Assembly (NCBI GenBank): GCA_029210225.1
Contig: JARGOJ010000260.1
Span: 1 to 9,819 of the forward strand
Direction of reading: 5' to 3'
Source: Planctomycetota bacterium
GTDB lineage: Bacteria > Planctomycetota > J058 > JARGOJ01
Length of the DNA: 9,819 bases
Part shown: piece after piece, positions 1-6,603 of the stretch
How positions within the stretch are numbered: the stretch's first letter is position 1
How the letters are laid out: each line of letters opens with the position of its first letter
Made by a program: the position numbers and the translations under genes
The notes under the pieces: generated by a model
What the model saw: the letters and a program-made list of their open reading frames with translations, nothing else
Database searches by the model: none
Told to the model about the DNA's origin: nothing

Positions 1-339
1 AAAGAGATTGGGATTTTAGAAAAAGAACTCGCCGAATTCCGTGCATCAGATACGCAGAATCTAACGAAGCAAATTGGAGAACACTTCGTGAAGCGCTGGA
101 ATAGCGTGATTCAAGAAGTTGTTCAAATGATTCGCAAGGGACAAAAAGAGCAGAGCTATAACCTGTACCAAAAACTCCGCGTCAATGCCCCGAACAAACA
201 GGTCTACTATCTCTTTCTCATGGGACGAAAACGTCAATTGAAAGCCCTCGGTCAACAGCAAGCAGCCACGGCCTTTAAGAACTTAGTCAATCAGGTTGAA
301 CAAAACTTGAAGAAGCAGCAGGGCGGGAGCGGGAATTAA
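1..339 (+). CDS. 3' end of an unrecognised basic helical protein (partial)
   Basis: The frame is open from the first base of the window to the TAA at 337-339 (112 codons), so the true start lies upstream; a GTG at 88 is an internal valine unless shown otherwise. The visible part is rich in Lys, Gln, Glu and Leu, with no Cys or Pro-rich stretch apart from a single APNK turn, and looks almost wholly alpha-helical. The first 20 residues (KEIGILEKELAEF...) have a coiled-coil-like spacing. The end is a flexible Gln/Gly tail (KKQQGGSGN). No signal peptide, membrane segment or catalytic motif is visible and I do not recognise the family. It converges on the lpxH-like gene, and the two stop codons share the palindrome TTAA at 336-339. 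No terminator hairpin is seen between them. Confidence 0.75.
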   Translation, partial: KEIGILEKELAEFRASDTQNLTKQIGEHFVKRWNSVIQEVVQMIRKGQKEQSYNLYQKLRVNAPNKQVYYLFLMGRKRQLKALGQQQAATAFKNLVNQVEQNLKKQQGGSGN

Positions 340-1094
340 TAGTCACTGTCAATCAATTGACCGTTCGCGAATTGAAACTGCCCCATAGTCGTCGCGACTA
401 AAAATGGCGCTTTCTCATCCCAAGCCCCTAAAACATAAAGGTCGCCTCGACGGGTTCCGAGATCGTATTGGAGATGCTGCTCTCGGTGAATATGTCCGCA
501 GACAACCAACTCGCTACCATCCATATAGAGGCTGCGAACCGCAAATTCATCAAGGTCCATCGCCTTGAATGACTTCCGCTTAACCTCCTTCTCAGACATG
601 CGCCGAAGCCGATCAGCGACGCCTTTGCGCAAGTCGAGAGAGGTGACCCGGGCTAAAAATTGAACAGGGCCGGAGCGAATGATTTTCCTAAAGCGCTGGT
701 AACTCAAATCATTGGCGCAGAGCAGGTCGCCGTGCACCAGCTTAATCCGTCGTCCAGCGATCTCGAAGCAGTATTCATCGCCCTGTAAAGTGATCCCCGT
801 TCGCTTCTCAAAGGGCCGTCCAGAGACGAGAAAATCACGATTACCCCAAATGAAATGAATGGCAATCCCCTGCTTCGTGATCTTTTGAAACGCCTCAAGA
901 ATCGCTTGATAGTCGGGCCGTTTCTCATGTCCCCGGCCAAGCCAATAGTGAAACAAGTCGCCCAAAATATACATGGCACGAGCCCGCTTGGACGCCGCAA
1001 CGCTCTCCAAGAAGACTAAAAACCGATCGTTGCAATCGCCTCCCCCCGGTTGAAGATGGACGTCGCTGCAGAAAATGTGGAGATCCCGACTCAC
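336..1094 (-). CDS. lpxH: UDP-2,3-diacylglucosamine hydrolase-like metallophosphoesterase (LpxH family)
   Basis: Calcineurin-like metallophosphoesterase of the LpxH type, which in the family cleaves UDP-2,3-diacylglucosamine to lipid X and UMP at the cytoplasmic face of the inner membrane, the fourth step of lipid A synthesis. Visible metal-site motifs (numbered from the GTG at 1094): SDVHL (D11, H13), GDLFHYW (D46), GNRDF (N85), HGDLLC.ND..YQ.FR (H121) and GHIH (H201, H203). These match the E. coli LpxH pattern, and 252 aa is close to its 240. The GNRDF and HGD.LC...YQ.FR signatures separate it from general phosphodiesterases. The open frame extends upstream to an ATG at 1181, but that would overlap ricT by 91 bp. 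The GTG at 1094 lies in a GTGA overlap with the ricT stop, has AGGA 8 nt upstream, and puts the phosphoesterase motif right after the start. Last gene of the operon. Identity as strict LpxH rather than a relative is likely but not proven. Confidence 0.85.
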   Translation of the reverse strand: MSRDLHIFCSDVHLQPGGGDCNDRFLVFLESVAASKRARAMYILGDLFHYWLGRGHEKRPDYQAILEAFQKITKQGIAIHFIWGNRDFLVSGRPFEKRTGITLQGDEYCFEIAGRRIKLVHGDLLCANDLSYQRFRKIIRSGPVQFLARVTSLDLRKGVADRLRRMSEKEVKRKSFKAMDLDEFAVRSLYMDGSELVVCGHIHREQHLQYDLGTRRGDLYVLGAWDEKAPFLVATTMGQFQFANGQLIDSDY

Positions 1095-1900
1095 GTGCGT
1101 TGTCCTATAGGCTGTCCATCGACTTCTAAAATCTCCTTTAAGAAGACCTCCAAGCGCAAGCCCCGATCGTTTTCGACCCAAAGACTTCGACCGGGCTCCG
1201 CGACCGCGACGATTTGACCGTCGATCCGCCGCGCCCTCACTCGGGCCCCAGGACCAAGAATGTCATCCAAGTCTTCGAATTCATAGCGAAGGCAGCACTT
1301 CAAGCGCCCACAAGCCCCCGCGGTATCATCAGGCTGGAGGGAACGAGCCTCGGCCCGAGCCATTCTCATCGTGACCGGAGTCAGATCACGGAGCACCGTC
1401 GTGCAGCAATACTCTCGTCCGCAGACGGCAATCCCACCACAGAGCTTGGCTTTGATTCGCGCACCAACCTGAATCCACTCCAGCGCGCTGACTTTTCCCT
1501 TCTCCTCCCATGCCTCGTTGATTGTCCTTAAAGAGGAGATGTCGAGGCATTGATAGTAGACCCGATGCAAATCCCCACCAAGGCTCTCCTCGACCTTAAA
1601 AACTTCGAAGTCGAGGTTTAACGATTCGGCCAAGTCCGAAACCTCTTCGCAGATCTCTTGGTTCTTCTCTGCTTGCGATGGATAGAGGGCTTCTTGCTCT
1701 GGGCTCGGAGCTTGGATGGTGATGGTCTCTGAGGCCAGGATTGAGACGCCGTCGCCGCAAGGGTAGAGGAGACGCCCCCACCATTGATGCTCTCCCTCCT
1801 GAGCAAGACAAAGCATGCCTCGCTTGGGCTGCCATGATTCTGAGACTGTCGCGACTCGGACCTTCCCGAGCAGGCCATAGCGAACGTAATATTTGCTCAC
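1091..1900 (-). CDS. ricT: RicT/YaaT-like PSP1 C-terminal domain protein
   Basis: 269 aa. Residues ~65-220 carry the PSP1 C-terminal domain of the RicT (YaaT) family, including a near-diagnostic pair of cysteine motifs: CGREYCC at 160-166 and CGRLKCC at 197-203, with a further Cys at 154. In Bacillus subtilis RicT joins RicA and RicF in an Fe-S complex that assists RNase Y-dependent mRNA maturation; RicT homologues also occur widely in Gram-negative phyla, where their role is less clear. Residues 1-60 form the small beta domain typical of the family, and ~215-260 a basic beta tail. Cytoplasmic; no signal or membrane segment. The start is GTG at 1900, in a GTGA overlap with the upstream DUF502 gene, with GGAG 11 nt upstream. 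The stop overlaps the GTG of lpxH in the same way. No ricA or ricF is present in this window. The family call is firm; an RNA-processing role here is inferred. Confidence 0.88.
   Translation of the reverse strand: MSKYYVRYGLLGKVRVATVSESWQPKRGMLCLAQEGEHQWWGRLLYPCGDGVSILASETITIQAPSPEQEALYPSQAEKNQEICEEVSDLAESLNLDFEVFKVEESLGGDLHRVYYQCLDISSLRTINEAWEEKGKVSALEWIQVGARIKAKLCGGIAVCGREYCCTTVLRDLTPVTMRMARAEARSLQPDDTAGACGRLKCCLRYEFEDLDDILGPGARVRARRIDGQIVAVAEPGRSLWVENDRGLRLEVFLKEILEVDGQPIGQRT
1103..1106 (-). promoter_or_regulatory. Ribosome binding site deciding the lpxH start
   Basis: AGGA on the minus strand, inside the end of ricT, 8 nt before the GTG at 1094. It supports the short LpxH form (252 aa) over the ATG at 1181, and translational coupling with ricT. 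Confidence 0.5.
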
Positions 1901-2745
1901 TCTTTCGGAGACTCCGGCTTAGAGATTGGAATCGGCCCGGGCATCGAGCCGATCACTCCCCCTGAGATATAGAATTTAAAGGCTTCATCAACGCTCATAT
2001 CGATGGCGATGCAATCGGCCTTGTTGGCGAAGACGACGAAACCAGAGATGGGTGTTGGGGCGAAGGGAATGAAGACCGTGACGACTTCTTGTTCTTCCTT
2101 GTTTCGGATTTCAGGGCGCCCTTCGCCGGTCACAAGGCCGAGAGTCCATTGCCCGACGTTCGGGTATTCGATGCAGACGACGGCGTTGAACTGCGCGGCC
2201 TGGTCGTCGTTATTGGTGAAGAGGAACTCGACCATTTGCTTGGCCGCCGGATAGACGCTCTTCACGATGGGGATACGAAGAATAGAGCCCTCGACAAGGC
2301 CCCAAACAGTGCGCCCTATAAATGAGGCCGTGAAGAAACCAATGACGAAGATCAACGCGACCGCGAGGACAAAGCCAATCCAGGTTGGGTAACGCTGCTC
2401 GACGATGACCGTGTAGTCCTGAAGCCGCTCTTCGTCCTGAGCAACCTCCGAATATGTTCGGTTTTGCTTGCTTCGAGAGGATGGCAGGGGCTGAGGAATA
2501 TCCCAGAAGTCTTTGGCGAACTTCAGGCCTTCGTCGGTCCCAAGGATAATTCGATTCTTGAGCAACGAATTGATGGGGGTCGCGACGTTTTCATCGACGA
2601 AGGAGTACCCGCTGGTCAGCACCCAGAAGGTGAGGACCGTCGGGAGAATGGTCGCGAGCCCAGACATGAACACGCTCTTGTAGCTTGAGACAAAGCCGTT
2701 TTGCGGTTTGGCGCTATTCGATTCGGCTTCGGAGCTTTGGGACAT
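1897..2745 (-). CDS. DUF502 family integral membrane protein
   Basis: 282 aa from the ATG at 2745. Two membrane segments are visible, ~24-46 (SVFMSGLATILPTVLTFWVL) and ~122-144 (WIGFVLAVALIFVIGFF), with a polar insertion of ~75 residues between them. DUF502 hallmarks follow: RIPIVKSVYPAAKQ near 157-170, CIEYPNVGQWTLGLVTG near 191-207, FIPFAPTPISGFVVF near 225-239, and DMSVDEAFKFYISGGV near 249-264. The family is conserved from bacteria to plants (LCV/COV-like proteins); no biochemical function is established. The large C-terminal part is expected on one face of the membrane. The 5' start is ambiguous: a TTG at 2751 would overlap the thrC stop as TTGA, with AGGG 5 nt upstream, whereas the ATG at 2745 has the same AGGG 11 nt upstream. 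Two residues are at stake. Second gene of the operon. Confidence 0.85.
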   Translation of the reverse strand: MSQSSEAESNSAKPQNGFVSSYKSVFMSGLATILPTVLTFWVLTSGYSFVDENVATPINSLLKNRIILGTDEGLKFAKDFWDIPQPLPSSRSKQNRTYSEVAQDEERLQDYTVIVEQRYPTWIGFVLAVALIFVIGFFTASFIGRTVWGLVEGSILRIPIVKSVYPAAKQMVEFLFTNNDDQAAQFNAVVCIEYPNVGQWTLGLVTGEGRPEIRNKEEQEVVTVFIPFAPTPISGFVVFANKADCIAIDMSVDEAFKFYISGGVIGSMPGPIPISKPESPKE

Positions 2746-2747
2746 AT

Positions 2748-4028
2748 TCAAGCTAACCCTTTATCAAGAGCCTTGGCAATGGCGTCGAAATCTGCTGAGA
2801 CACGGATGCGGTTGTGGCTCGCGCCGTTCTGTTCGTGCCAGTTTAGCGCGCTTTCGACATCTTTTAAGAAGTGACCTGTCAGAATTGCGACAGCGTGGTC
2901 TTTACTTCCAATGATGCCTCTCTTTATCAATTGGTGAATTCCAGCTATGGAGGCGGCGGAGGCAGGCTCACAGCCAATCCCAGCACCGTCGATTTGCAAC
3001 TTGGCCTCCATGATTTCTTGATCGGTGACTGAGAGAACCATGCCCTTTGTCGCGTTGATTTCGCGGATGGCCTTCTCCCAAGATTGAGGATTGCCTATGC
3101 GAATGGCCGTCGCGACGGTTTCCGGGTTGGCTTCGGCGACCAATTCGGCGCGTGGGTTTTCAAGGCGCTCCTGATAAAACTTAAAAAACGGCGAGGCGCC
3201 TTCAGCTTGGACAGCGACGAGCTTGGGCATGCGCTCAAGCAGGCCGAGCTCATAGAGTTCCCGGAGGGCTTTACCAAAGGCTGAGGTGTTGCCAAGGTTC
3301 CCGGCGGGGAAGACGATCCAGTCGGGGACTTGCCAATCCAGGTCGTCGAGGAGCTCGAAGATGATGGACTTTTGGCCTTCGATACGCCAAGGATTAACGG
3401 AGTTTAAGAGGGCCATATCGAGCTCTCGGCAAACCTTGACGACCATATTCATAGCGTCGTCGAAGTTGCCGTCGATCTCGACGACCTTCGCCCCATAGGC
3501 AACGGTTTGGGCGAGCTTAGCTCGGGCGATTTTTCCTGCGGGGACAAAGACAACGGCGGGGAGACCGGCGGCGGCGCCGTAGGCGGCGAGGGATGCGCTG
3601 GTGTTTCCGGTTGAGGCGCAAGCGATGGCGCGGGCGCCTTCGTGTACGGCGCGGGTGACCCCAACGGTCATACCTCGGTCTTTGAACGAGCCCGTGGGGT
3701 TCTCGCCTTCGTGTTTGATGCTCAGCTTGCCGAGGCCAAGATATTTGACGAGGGCAGGAGGACGGTAGATTCGAGTGTTTCCTTCACGACGGGTCACTAT
3801 TTGATGCATTTTGACCCGGGGCATAATGAGTTCGCGAAAGCGCCATACGCCGGAGGCTTCGACCCCCGAACGAGCGCCTCGGCGACCTTGGAATCCGGCG
3901 AGTAAACCTTCGCCATTCATCGATTCAAGATCATGGCGGACTTCTCCCAGGGCACCGCAACGACAACGATAGCGGCCGGCTTCTAGCTCGTCCTCACAGC
4001 GCATGCAGACTATTTTTTCTTGCGCCAT
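2748..4028 (-). CDS. thrC: Threonine synthase (PLP enzyme with N-terminal Cys zinc-ribbon)
   Basis: 426 aa, fold-type II PLP enzyme that converts O-phosphohomoserine to threonine in the cytoplasm. The PLP-lysine motif is NPTGSFKDRGM with K116. ASTGNTSAS (138-146) and VFPAGNLGNTSAFGKA are the substrate- and phosphate-binding loops, and the C-terminal VAILTGHFLKD fits ThrC rather than cysteine synthase. The N-terminus has a small four-Cys ribbon (C8, C11, C22, C24), as in the shorter ThrC class. The open frame begins at a GTG at 4043, but the ATG at 4028 is preferred: GAGG lies 9 nt upstream and the ribbon follows directly, while no ribosome site precedes the GTG. First gene of the operon; it reads out of the 325-nt non-coding stretch, where its promoter must lie. 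A related PLP enzyme such as threonine dehydratase is unlikely, given the ribbon and the VFPAGN loop. Confidence 0.92.
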   Translation of the reverse strand: MAQEKIVCMRCEDELEAGRYRCRCGALGEVRHDLESMNGEGLLAGFQGRRGARSGVEASGVWRFRELIMPRVKMHQIVTRREGNTRIYRPPALVKYLGLGKLSIKHEGENPTGSFKDRGMTVGVTRAVHEGARAIACASTGNTSASLAAYGAAAGLPAVVFVPAGKIARAKLAQTVAYGAKVVEIDGNFDDAMNMVVKVCRELDMALLNSVNPWRIEGQKSIIFELLDDLDWQVPDWIVFPAGNLGNTSAFGKALRELYELGLLERMPKLVAVQAEGASPFFKFYQERLENPRAELVAEANPETVATAIRIGNPQSWEKAIREINATKGMVLSVTDQEIMEAKLQIDGAGIGCEPASAASIAGIHQLIKRGIIGSKDHAVAILTGHFLKDVESALNWHEQNGASHNRIRVSADFDAIAKALDKGLA

Positions 4029-4353
4029 ATTCGCAGGCCTCACATTTCAACTTTTGGGATGCCCAGGAGGGGCGAACGGACTAGAAAAAGTAGGAACTTT
4101 TAAACACAGGATTGACTTAAGAACAAGAAAGAAGAAACTTTTCCCCGAAAGCGCCGTCTATGAGAGTAAGGCGAATGACAAGAAACGCCCATCTCTTTGG
4201 AAGATTTCGATGAAGAAAAGCTTCTTTCAGTCGATAACAAAGTAGAGGCATTTCTTTTCTTCAACAGAAGCTCGGAAAGTAAAAGTCTTTGGATCGTAAA
4301 TTGCTATCTCGTTTTATGTTCTCTCCGCGAACCTTTAAAGCTATGAGGCAAGA
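4029..4353. other. Divergent non-coding region between thrC and a small gene
   Basis: 325 nt with no supportable gene; A-rich on the plus strand from about 4081 to 4300. It must hold promoters for the thrC operon (minus) and for the 59-codon gene (plus), but neither is clear. Weak candidates: on minus, TTGTTC and TTAAAA separated by 17 nt between about 4127 and 4099; on plus, TTGGAT (4289-4294) and TTTTAT (4312-4317), also 17 nt apart. A small AT-rich hairpin (AAAAGT / ACTTTT, 4086-4101) lies in the presumed thrC leader. No riboswitch or T-box pattern was recognised, and I saw no leader peptide rich in Thr or Ile codons. Confidence 0.4.
4038..4041 (-). promoter_or_regulatory. Ribosome binding site deciding the thrC start
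   Basis: GAGG on the minus strand, 9 nt before the ATG at 4028. It favours that start over the upstream GTG at 4043. Confidence 0.5.
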
Positions 4354-4533
4354 ATGAATTTTGAAGTCATGCTCGCATTAAAGTTGATCAACAAGAAGAC
4401 GAACCCGTACTTGGTTCGGGAGGCGCTTGATGATTACGACATCACCTACAAGCGCTACGCTCGGGAAATCCTCTTCGATCTAACTCCAACCGACGCTACA
4501 GAGCTCTTCATCGAAAAGGTCCGACTCTATTGA
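4354..4533 (+). CDS. Small hypothetical protein, 59 aa
   Basis: A 59-codon frame, ATG at 4354 to TGA at 4531-4533, with GAGG at 4345-4348, 5 nt before the start. The protein is mainly helical and strongly charged, begins MNFEVMLALKLINKKTN, and contains five tyrosines, including YDITYKRY around residues 28-35. It has no Cys, no membrane segment and no signal peptide. The stop is followed by ~100 nt and then a weak hairpin with a short T tract. It stands alone between the thrC operon and the methyltransferase, both on the opposite strand. A four-codon frame (MRQE, 4343-4357) ends on an ATGA overlap with its start. I do not recognise the family. The clean start, ribosome site and otherwise empty flanks argue for a real gene. 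Confidence 0.6.
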   Translation: MNFEVMLALKLINKKTNPYLVREALDDYDITYKRYAREILFDLTPTDATELFIEKVRLY

Positions 4534-4633
4534 AGCGACCTTCAGTCCCTTTTTGAGGCCGATTTATCCCTTGCTCCCACCTTCAAGTTGGCCTTTCCTC
4601 AATCTCAGTAAAACTAAGCCTCTCCCACTCGTT

Positions 4634-4653
4634 ACTGATTTCTAATCAGTTTT
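4634..4653 (+). terminator. Weak hairpin with short T tract after the small gene
   Basis: ACTGATT-TCT-AATCAGT (4634-4650) is a perfect 7-bp stem with a 3-nt loop; its last T is followed by TTT (4651-4653), giving four Ts in a row. The stem is AT-rich, so as an intrinsic terminator for the 59-codon gene it would be weak, and it lies 100 nt past the stop. Confidence 0.3.
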
Positions 4654-4691
4654 CAAAACGAAATTCATAGATTGCAACTTGCGAGCGCTCC

Positions 4692-4729
4692 CTGCCAATT
4701 TGGCGAAGCGCCTCTGCAAAAATTGGCAG
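4692..4729 (-). repeat. Inverted repeat directly after the methyltransferase stop codon
   Basis: CTGCCAATTT (4692-4701) and AAATTGGCAG (4720-4729) form a perfect 10-bp inverted repeat; a second hairpin, GGCG-AAG-CGCC (4702-4712), is nested inside. On the minus strand the stem begins at the base after the TAA (4732-4730) of the methyltransferase gene, so it most likely acts as a transcript-end or stabilising structure. No T tract follows on the minus strand, so it is not a canonical intrinsic terminator. A protein-binding site is the alternative. Confidence 0.5.
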
Positions 4730-6487
4730 TTAGCCTCTTATTCGTTGACGAAGTTTGGCGACAAGCTCGGCGACTAAAGCGTCGCTCAATCCATACAGCT
4801 GTCCAACAGCTTCCTCAATCTCCACCAAAATATTCTCGGGCCTCAGCGCTCCGTTTTCCAGGCTCCGGACCCTCGCGCAAATGTGCTCTTCTAGGCTTTG
4901 CTTATCCCTCCAGCTCTCCTTTAAGCGCGCTTTGTCGGGGAGCGGGTAGGCTCGTAGATGGGCGACCTTAACCTGGGGAAAGCTCTGTTGCCGCGCATCT
5001 CGATAGCGATAGCTGTGGAGCAAGCCGAGGGTCTCAGAGTTGAGGATGGCTAGGAGGACCTCAATGGACCAGTCTGGGAGACCGAAGCAAGCGAGGGCGC
5101 TGTTCCTAAAGTAACTGGGCTCCCTGTGACGAGCCGCAATAGGGCGCTTCGCTGTTTGCCGAATGAGAATCGGTACTCCTCTATAAACCTCCAAAACACG
5201 ATGTCGCCAGTAGCTGCCCTTTGGGAGGGTGGCGCCAATGAGCACCGATTTTTTCGCGGGGCTGAGAGCAAAGGGAGAGATTTGCTTGCCTTCTCGAATA
5301 GGAATATGACTGAGGTCTTTGAAGATGACTTGTTTCGAGACGTTGCCGGTGTGAACACCAATATCGCCGAAGCACTCTTGGGGAAAGGGTGGATGTCGGG
5401 ACAGAGCTTGATCCAAGCTGGCTCCGAGATTTTCCCCGCCATAGCGCCAGACTTTGGAGTCGTCAGCTTTAGCCTGAGCGCCTTCGTGAAAGACTCCGAA
5501 GACCGATGGACAGACGACGCCAGGGAAGGCGTCCTCGCCGAGATCGGCGATTTCTATCGGAGCTCCCAGGGTTTCCTGAACCTTTTGCCGGACTCCTTGA
5601 TAGCCCTCCAAGTCGGTCATTTGAGCGGGGAAGAGGACCCCGAGGCAGCCATCTTTGGCCGTCAGATGGGCCATCCGCTGGAGGAAAGGACCATGGAGAG
5701 AGGGCCAGACCCGTCCTTTTTCCTCGGCTGCCCGGGAATAGTAGCGATCGAGAAGCTCCTGGCTTTGCTTTGAGAGGCCTTCTTTGTGGCGTCCTGAAAA
5801 GGAGAGCCAGGGAGGGTTTCCAATGACATATTCAAAGGGCTGACGAAGATTTCCGGGGCATCTCGGGTCTTCGGGGGGCGCGAGGGCGTTGCCTAGGATG
5901 AAGTTTGACAAGAGCTCTGCCTGGGGGGCGCCGAGAAGGGCGAAGGCGAGCCGGGTGACCTCGACGGCGACGGGGGATTGGTCGACTCCATAGAGGCACG
6001 GGATGATGTCTTTACGTTTGAAAGTGCGGCTTTCAAGGAAGTGCAAGGCGCTTAAGAGAAAGACGCCGCCTCCCATGCTCGGATCGCAGAGGCGCCGGCC
6101 GAGGGTCCAGGGCTTTTGGGCAAAGACCTTGGGGACGAGGGATTGGGCGAGTTTGAAGGGGGTTAAGAAGGCGCCGCGCTTGTGTTGATCCGTCGGGTTG
6201 CTGGCGGCGAGGATGTGGCCGTAGCTCTCGACGAGGAAGAAGGCGCGGTCAAAGGAGGATGAAAAGGATGACAGTTGGAGTGATTGAGCGCAGAGTTTAT
6301 CGAGGGTCGCTTGGAGCTTCTTTGGGGTGGGGGAGAGGAGGGCGAGGGAGGAGAATGAAGGGGAGGGTTCTGGGGAGAGGGCCTGAGCGAGGGCGCGGAC
6401 GGCGCCGATGACTTGATCTTCAAGGCTTTGCTTGGAGAGGGATGGGGTGGAGAGCAGGGAGTTGATCAGAGTCGTTGGCTTGGTCAA
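4730..6487 (-). CDS. Orphan N6-adenine DNA methyltransferase, Eco57I/TaqI-like
   Basis: 585 aa. It has the gamma-type amino-methyltransferase motif order: motif X GAFLTP (105-110), motif I DPSMGGGVFL (135-144, SAM binding), GVDQSPVAVEVTRLAF (167-182, acidic motif II), ILGNAL (197-202), and catalytic motif IV NPPW (224-227) within YVIGNPPWLSF. The C-terminal half resembles the TaqI-like specificity region, with IRQTAKRPIAARH (~442-454) and LLAILNSETLGLLHSYR (~478-494). The N-terminal ~100 residues are Ser/Pro/Leu-rich and lack the ~200-300 aa nuclease domain of type IIG enzymes, and no restriction gene is adjacent, so a solitary methylase is likely. The only start available after an upstream in-frame TGA is the TTG at 6487, with GAGG 5 nt before it. 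Divergent from the peroxiredoxin. Target sequence unknown; other adenine methylase uses (BREX/DISARM-like) lack partner genes here. Confidence 0.85.
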   Translation of the reverse strand: MTKPTTLINSLLSTPSLSKQSLEDQVIGAVRALAQALSPEPSPSFSSLALLSPTPKKLQATLDKLCAQSLQLSSFSSSFDRAFFLVESYGHILAASNPTDQHKRGAFLTPFKLAQSLVPKVFAQKPWTLGRRLCDPSMGGGVFLLSALHFLESRTFKRKDIIPCLYGVDQSPVAVEVTRLAFALLGAPQAELLSNFILGNALAPPEDPRCPGNLRQPFEYVIGNPPWLSFSGRHKEGLSKQSQELLDRYYSRAAEEKGRVWPSLHGPFLQRMAHLTAKDGCLGVLFPAQMTDLEGYQGVRQKVQETLGAPIEIADLGEDAFPGVVCPSVFGVFHEGAQAKADDSKVWRYGGENLGASLDQALSRHPPFPQECFGDIGVHTGNVSKQVIFKDLSHIPIREGKQISPFALSPAKKSVLIGATLPKGSYWRHRVLEVYRGVPILIRQTAKRPIAARHREPSYFRNSALACFGLPDWSIEVLLAILNSETLGLLHSYRYRDARQQSFPQVKVAHLRAYPLPDKARLKESWRDKQSLEEHICARVRSLENGALRPENILVEIEEAVGQLYGLSDALVAELVAKLRQRIRG

Positions 6488-6492
6488 GGACG

Positions 6493-6496
6493 CCTC
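6493..6496 (-). promoter_or_regulatory. Ribosome binding site for the TTG-started methyltransferase
   Basis: GAGG on the minus strand, 5 nt before the TTG at 6487. An in-frame TGA a few codons further upstream leaves no ATG or GTG start, so this site supports TTG initiation. Confidence 0.5.
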
Positions 6497-6523
6497 GGGA
6501 GTCAGGAGAGTGAATTTGGGGGA

Positions 6524-6552
6524 TTGACTTGGAAAGAGGGAATGCTTAAAAC
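6524..6552 (+). promoter_or_regulatory. Candidate sigma70-type promoter for the peroxiredoxin
   Basis: TTGACT (6524-6529), a 17-nt spacer, and TAAAAC (6547-6552) match the -35 and -10 consensus at 5 and 4 of 6 positions. It lies in the divergent spacer between the methyltransferase and peroxiredoxin starts and would give a leader of about 45 nt. Confidence 0.4.
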
Positions 6553-6589
6553 CCTCGGTCTTGATCGAAGCTTACACGAACCATTCATG

Positions 6590-6594
6590 AAGGA
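6590..6594 (+). promoter_or_regulatory. Ribosome binding site deciding the peroxiredoxin start
   Basis: AAGGA, 9 nt before the ATG at 6604 and only 3 nt before the ATG at 6598, so the downstream ATG is favoured. Confidence 0.5.
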
Positions 6595-6603
6595 AAAATG
6601 ACT

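Noticed and set aside
1095..1181. Upstream extension of LpxH to the ATG at 1181
   Set aside because: Would overlap ricT by 91 bp and add a 29-residue tail not expected for the family; the GTGA-coupled GTG at 1094 has a ribosome site.
4003..4245. 80-codon plus-strand frame with a hydrophobic start and an LLGC lipobox-like motif
   Set aside because: Its start lies antisense within the first codons of thrC, it has no ribosome site, and the remainder is Lys/Arg-rich with no protein-like pattern. The lipobox is likely chance.
4029..4353. T-box or riboswitch upstream of thrC
   Set aside because: No conserved core, specifier stem or leader peptide could be recognised; only weak AT-rich hairpins.
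5126..5773. 215-codon plus-strand frame opposite the methyltransferase
   Set aside because: Wholly antisense to a gene whose catalytic motifs are intact; no ribosome site or recognisable domain.
4730..6487. Methyltransferase as part of a BREX, DISARM or restriction-modification island
   Set aside because: No nuclease, helicase, phosphatase or other partner gene is adjacent; neighbours are housekeeping genes.
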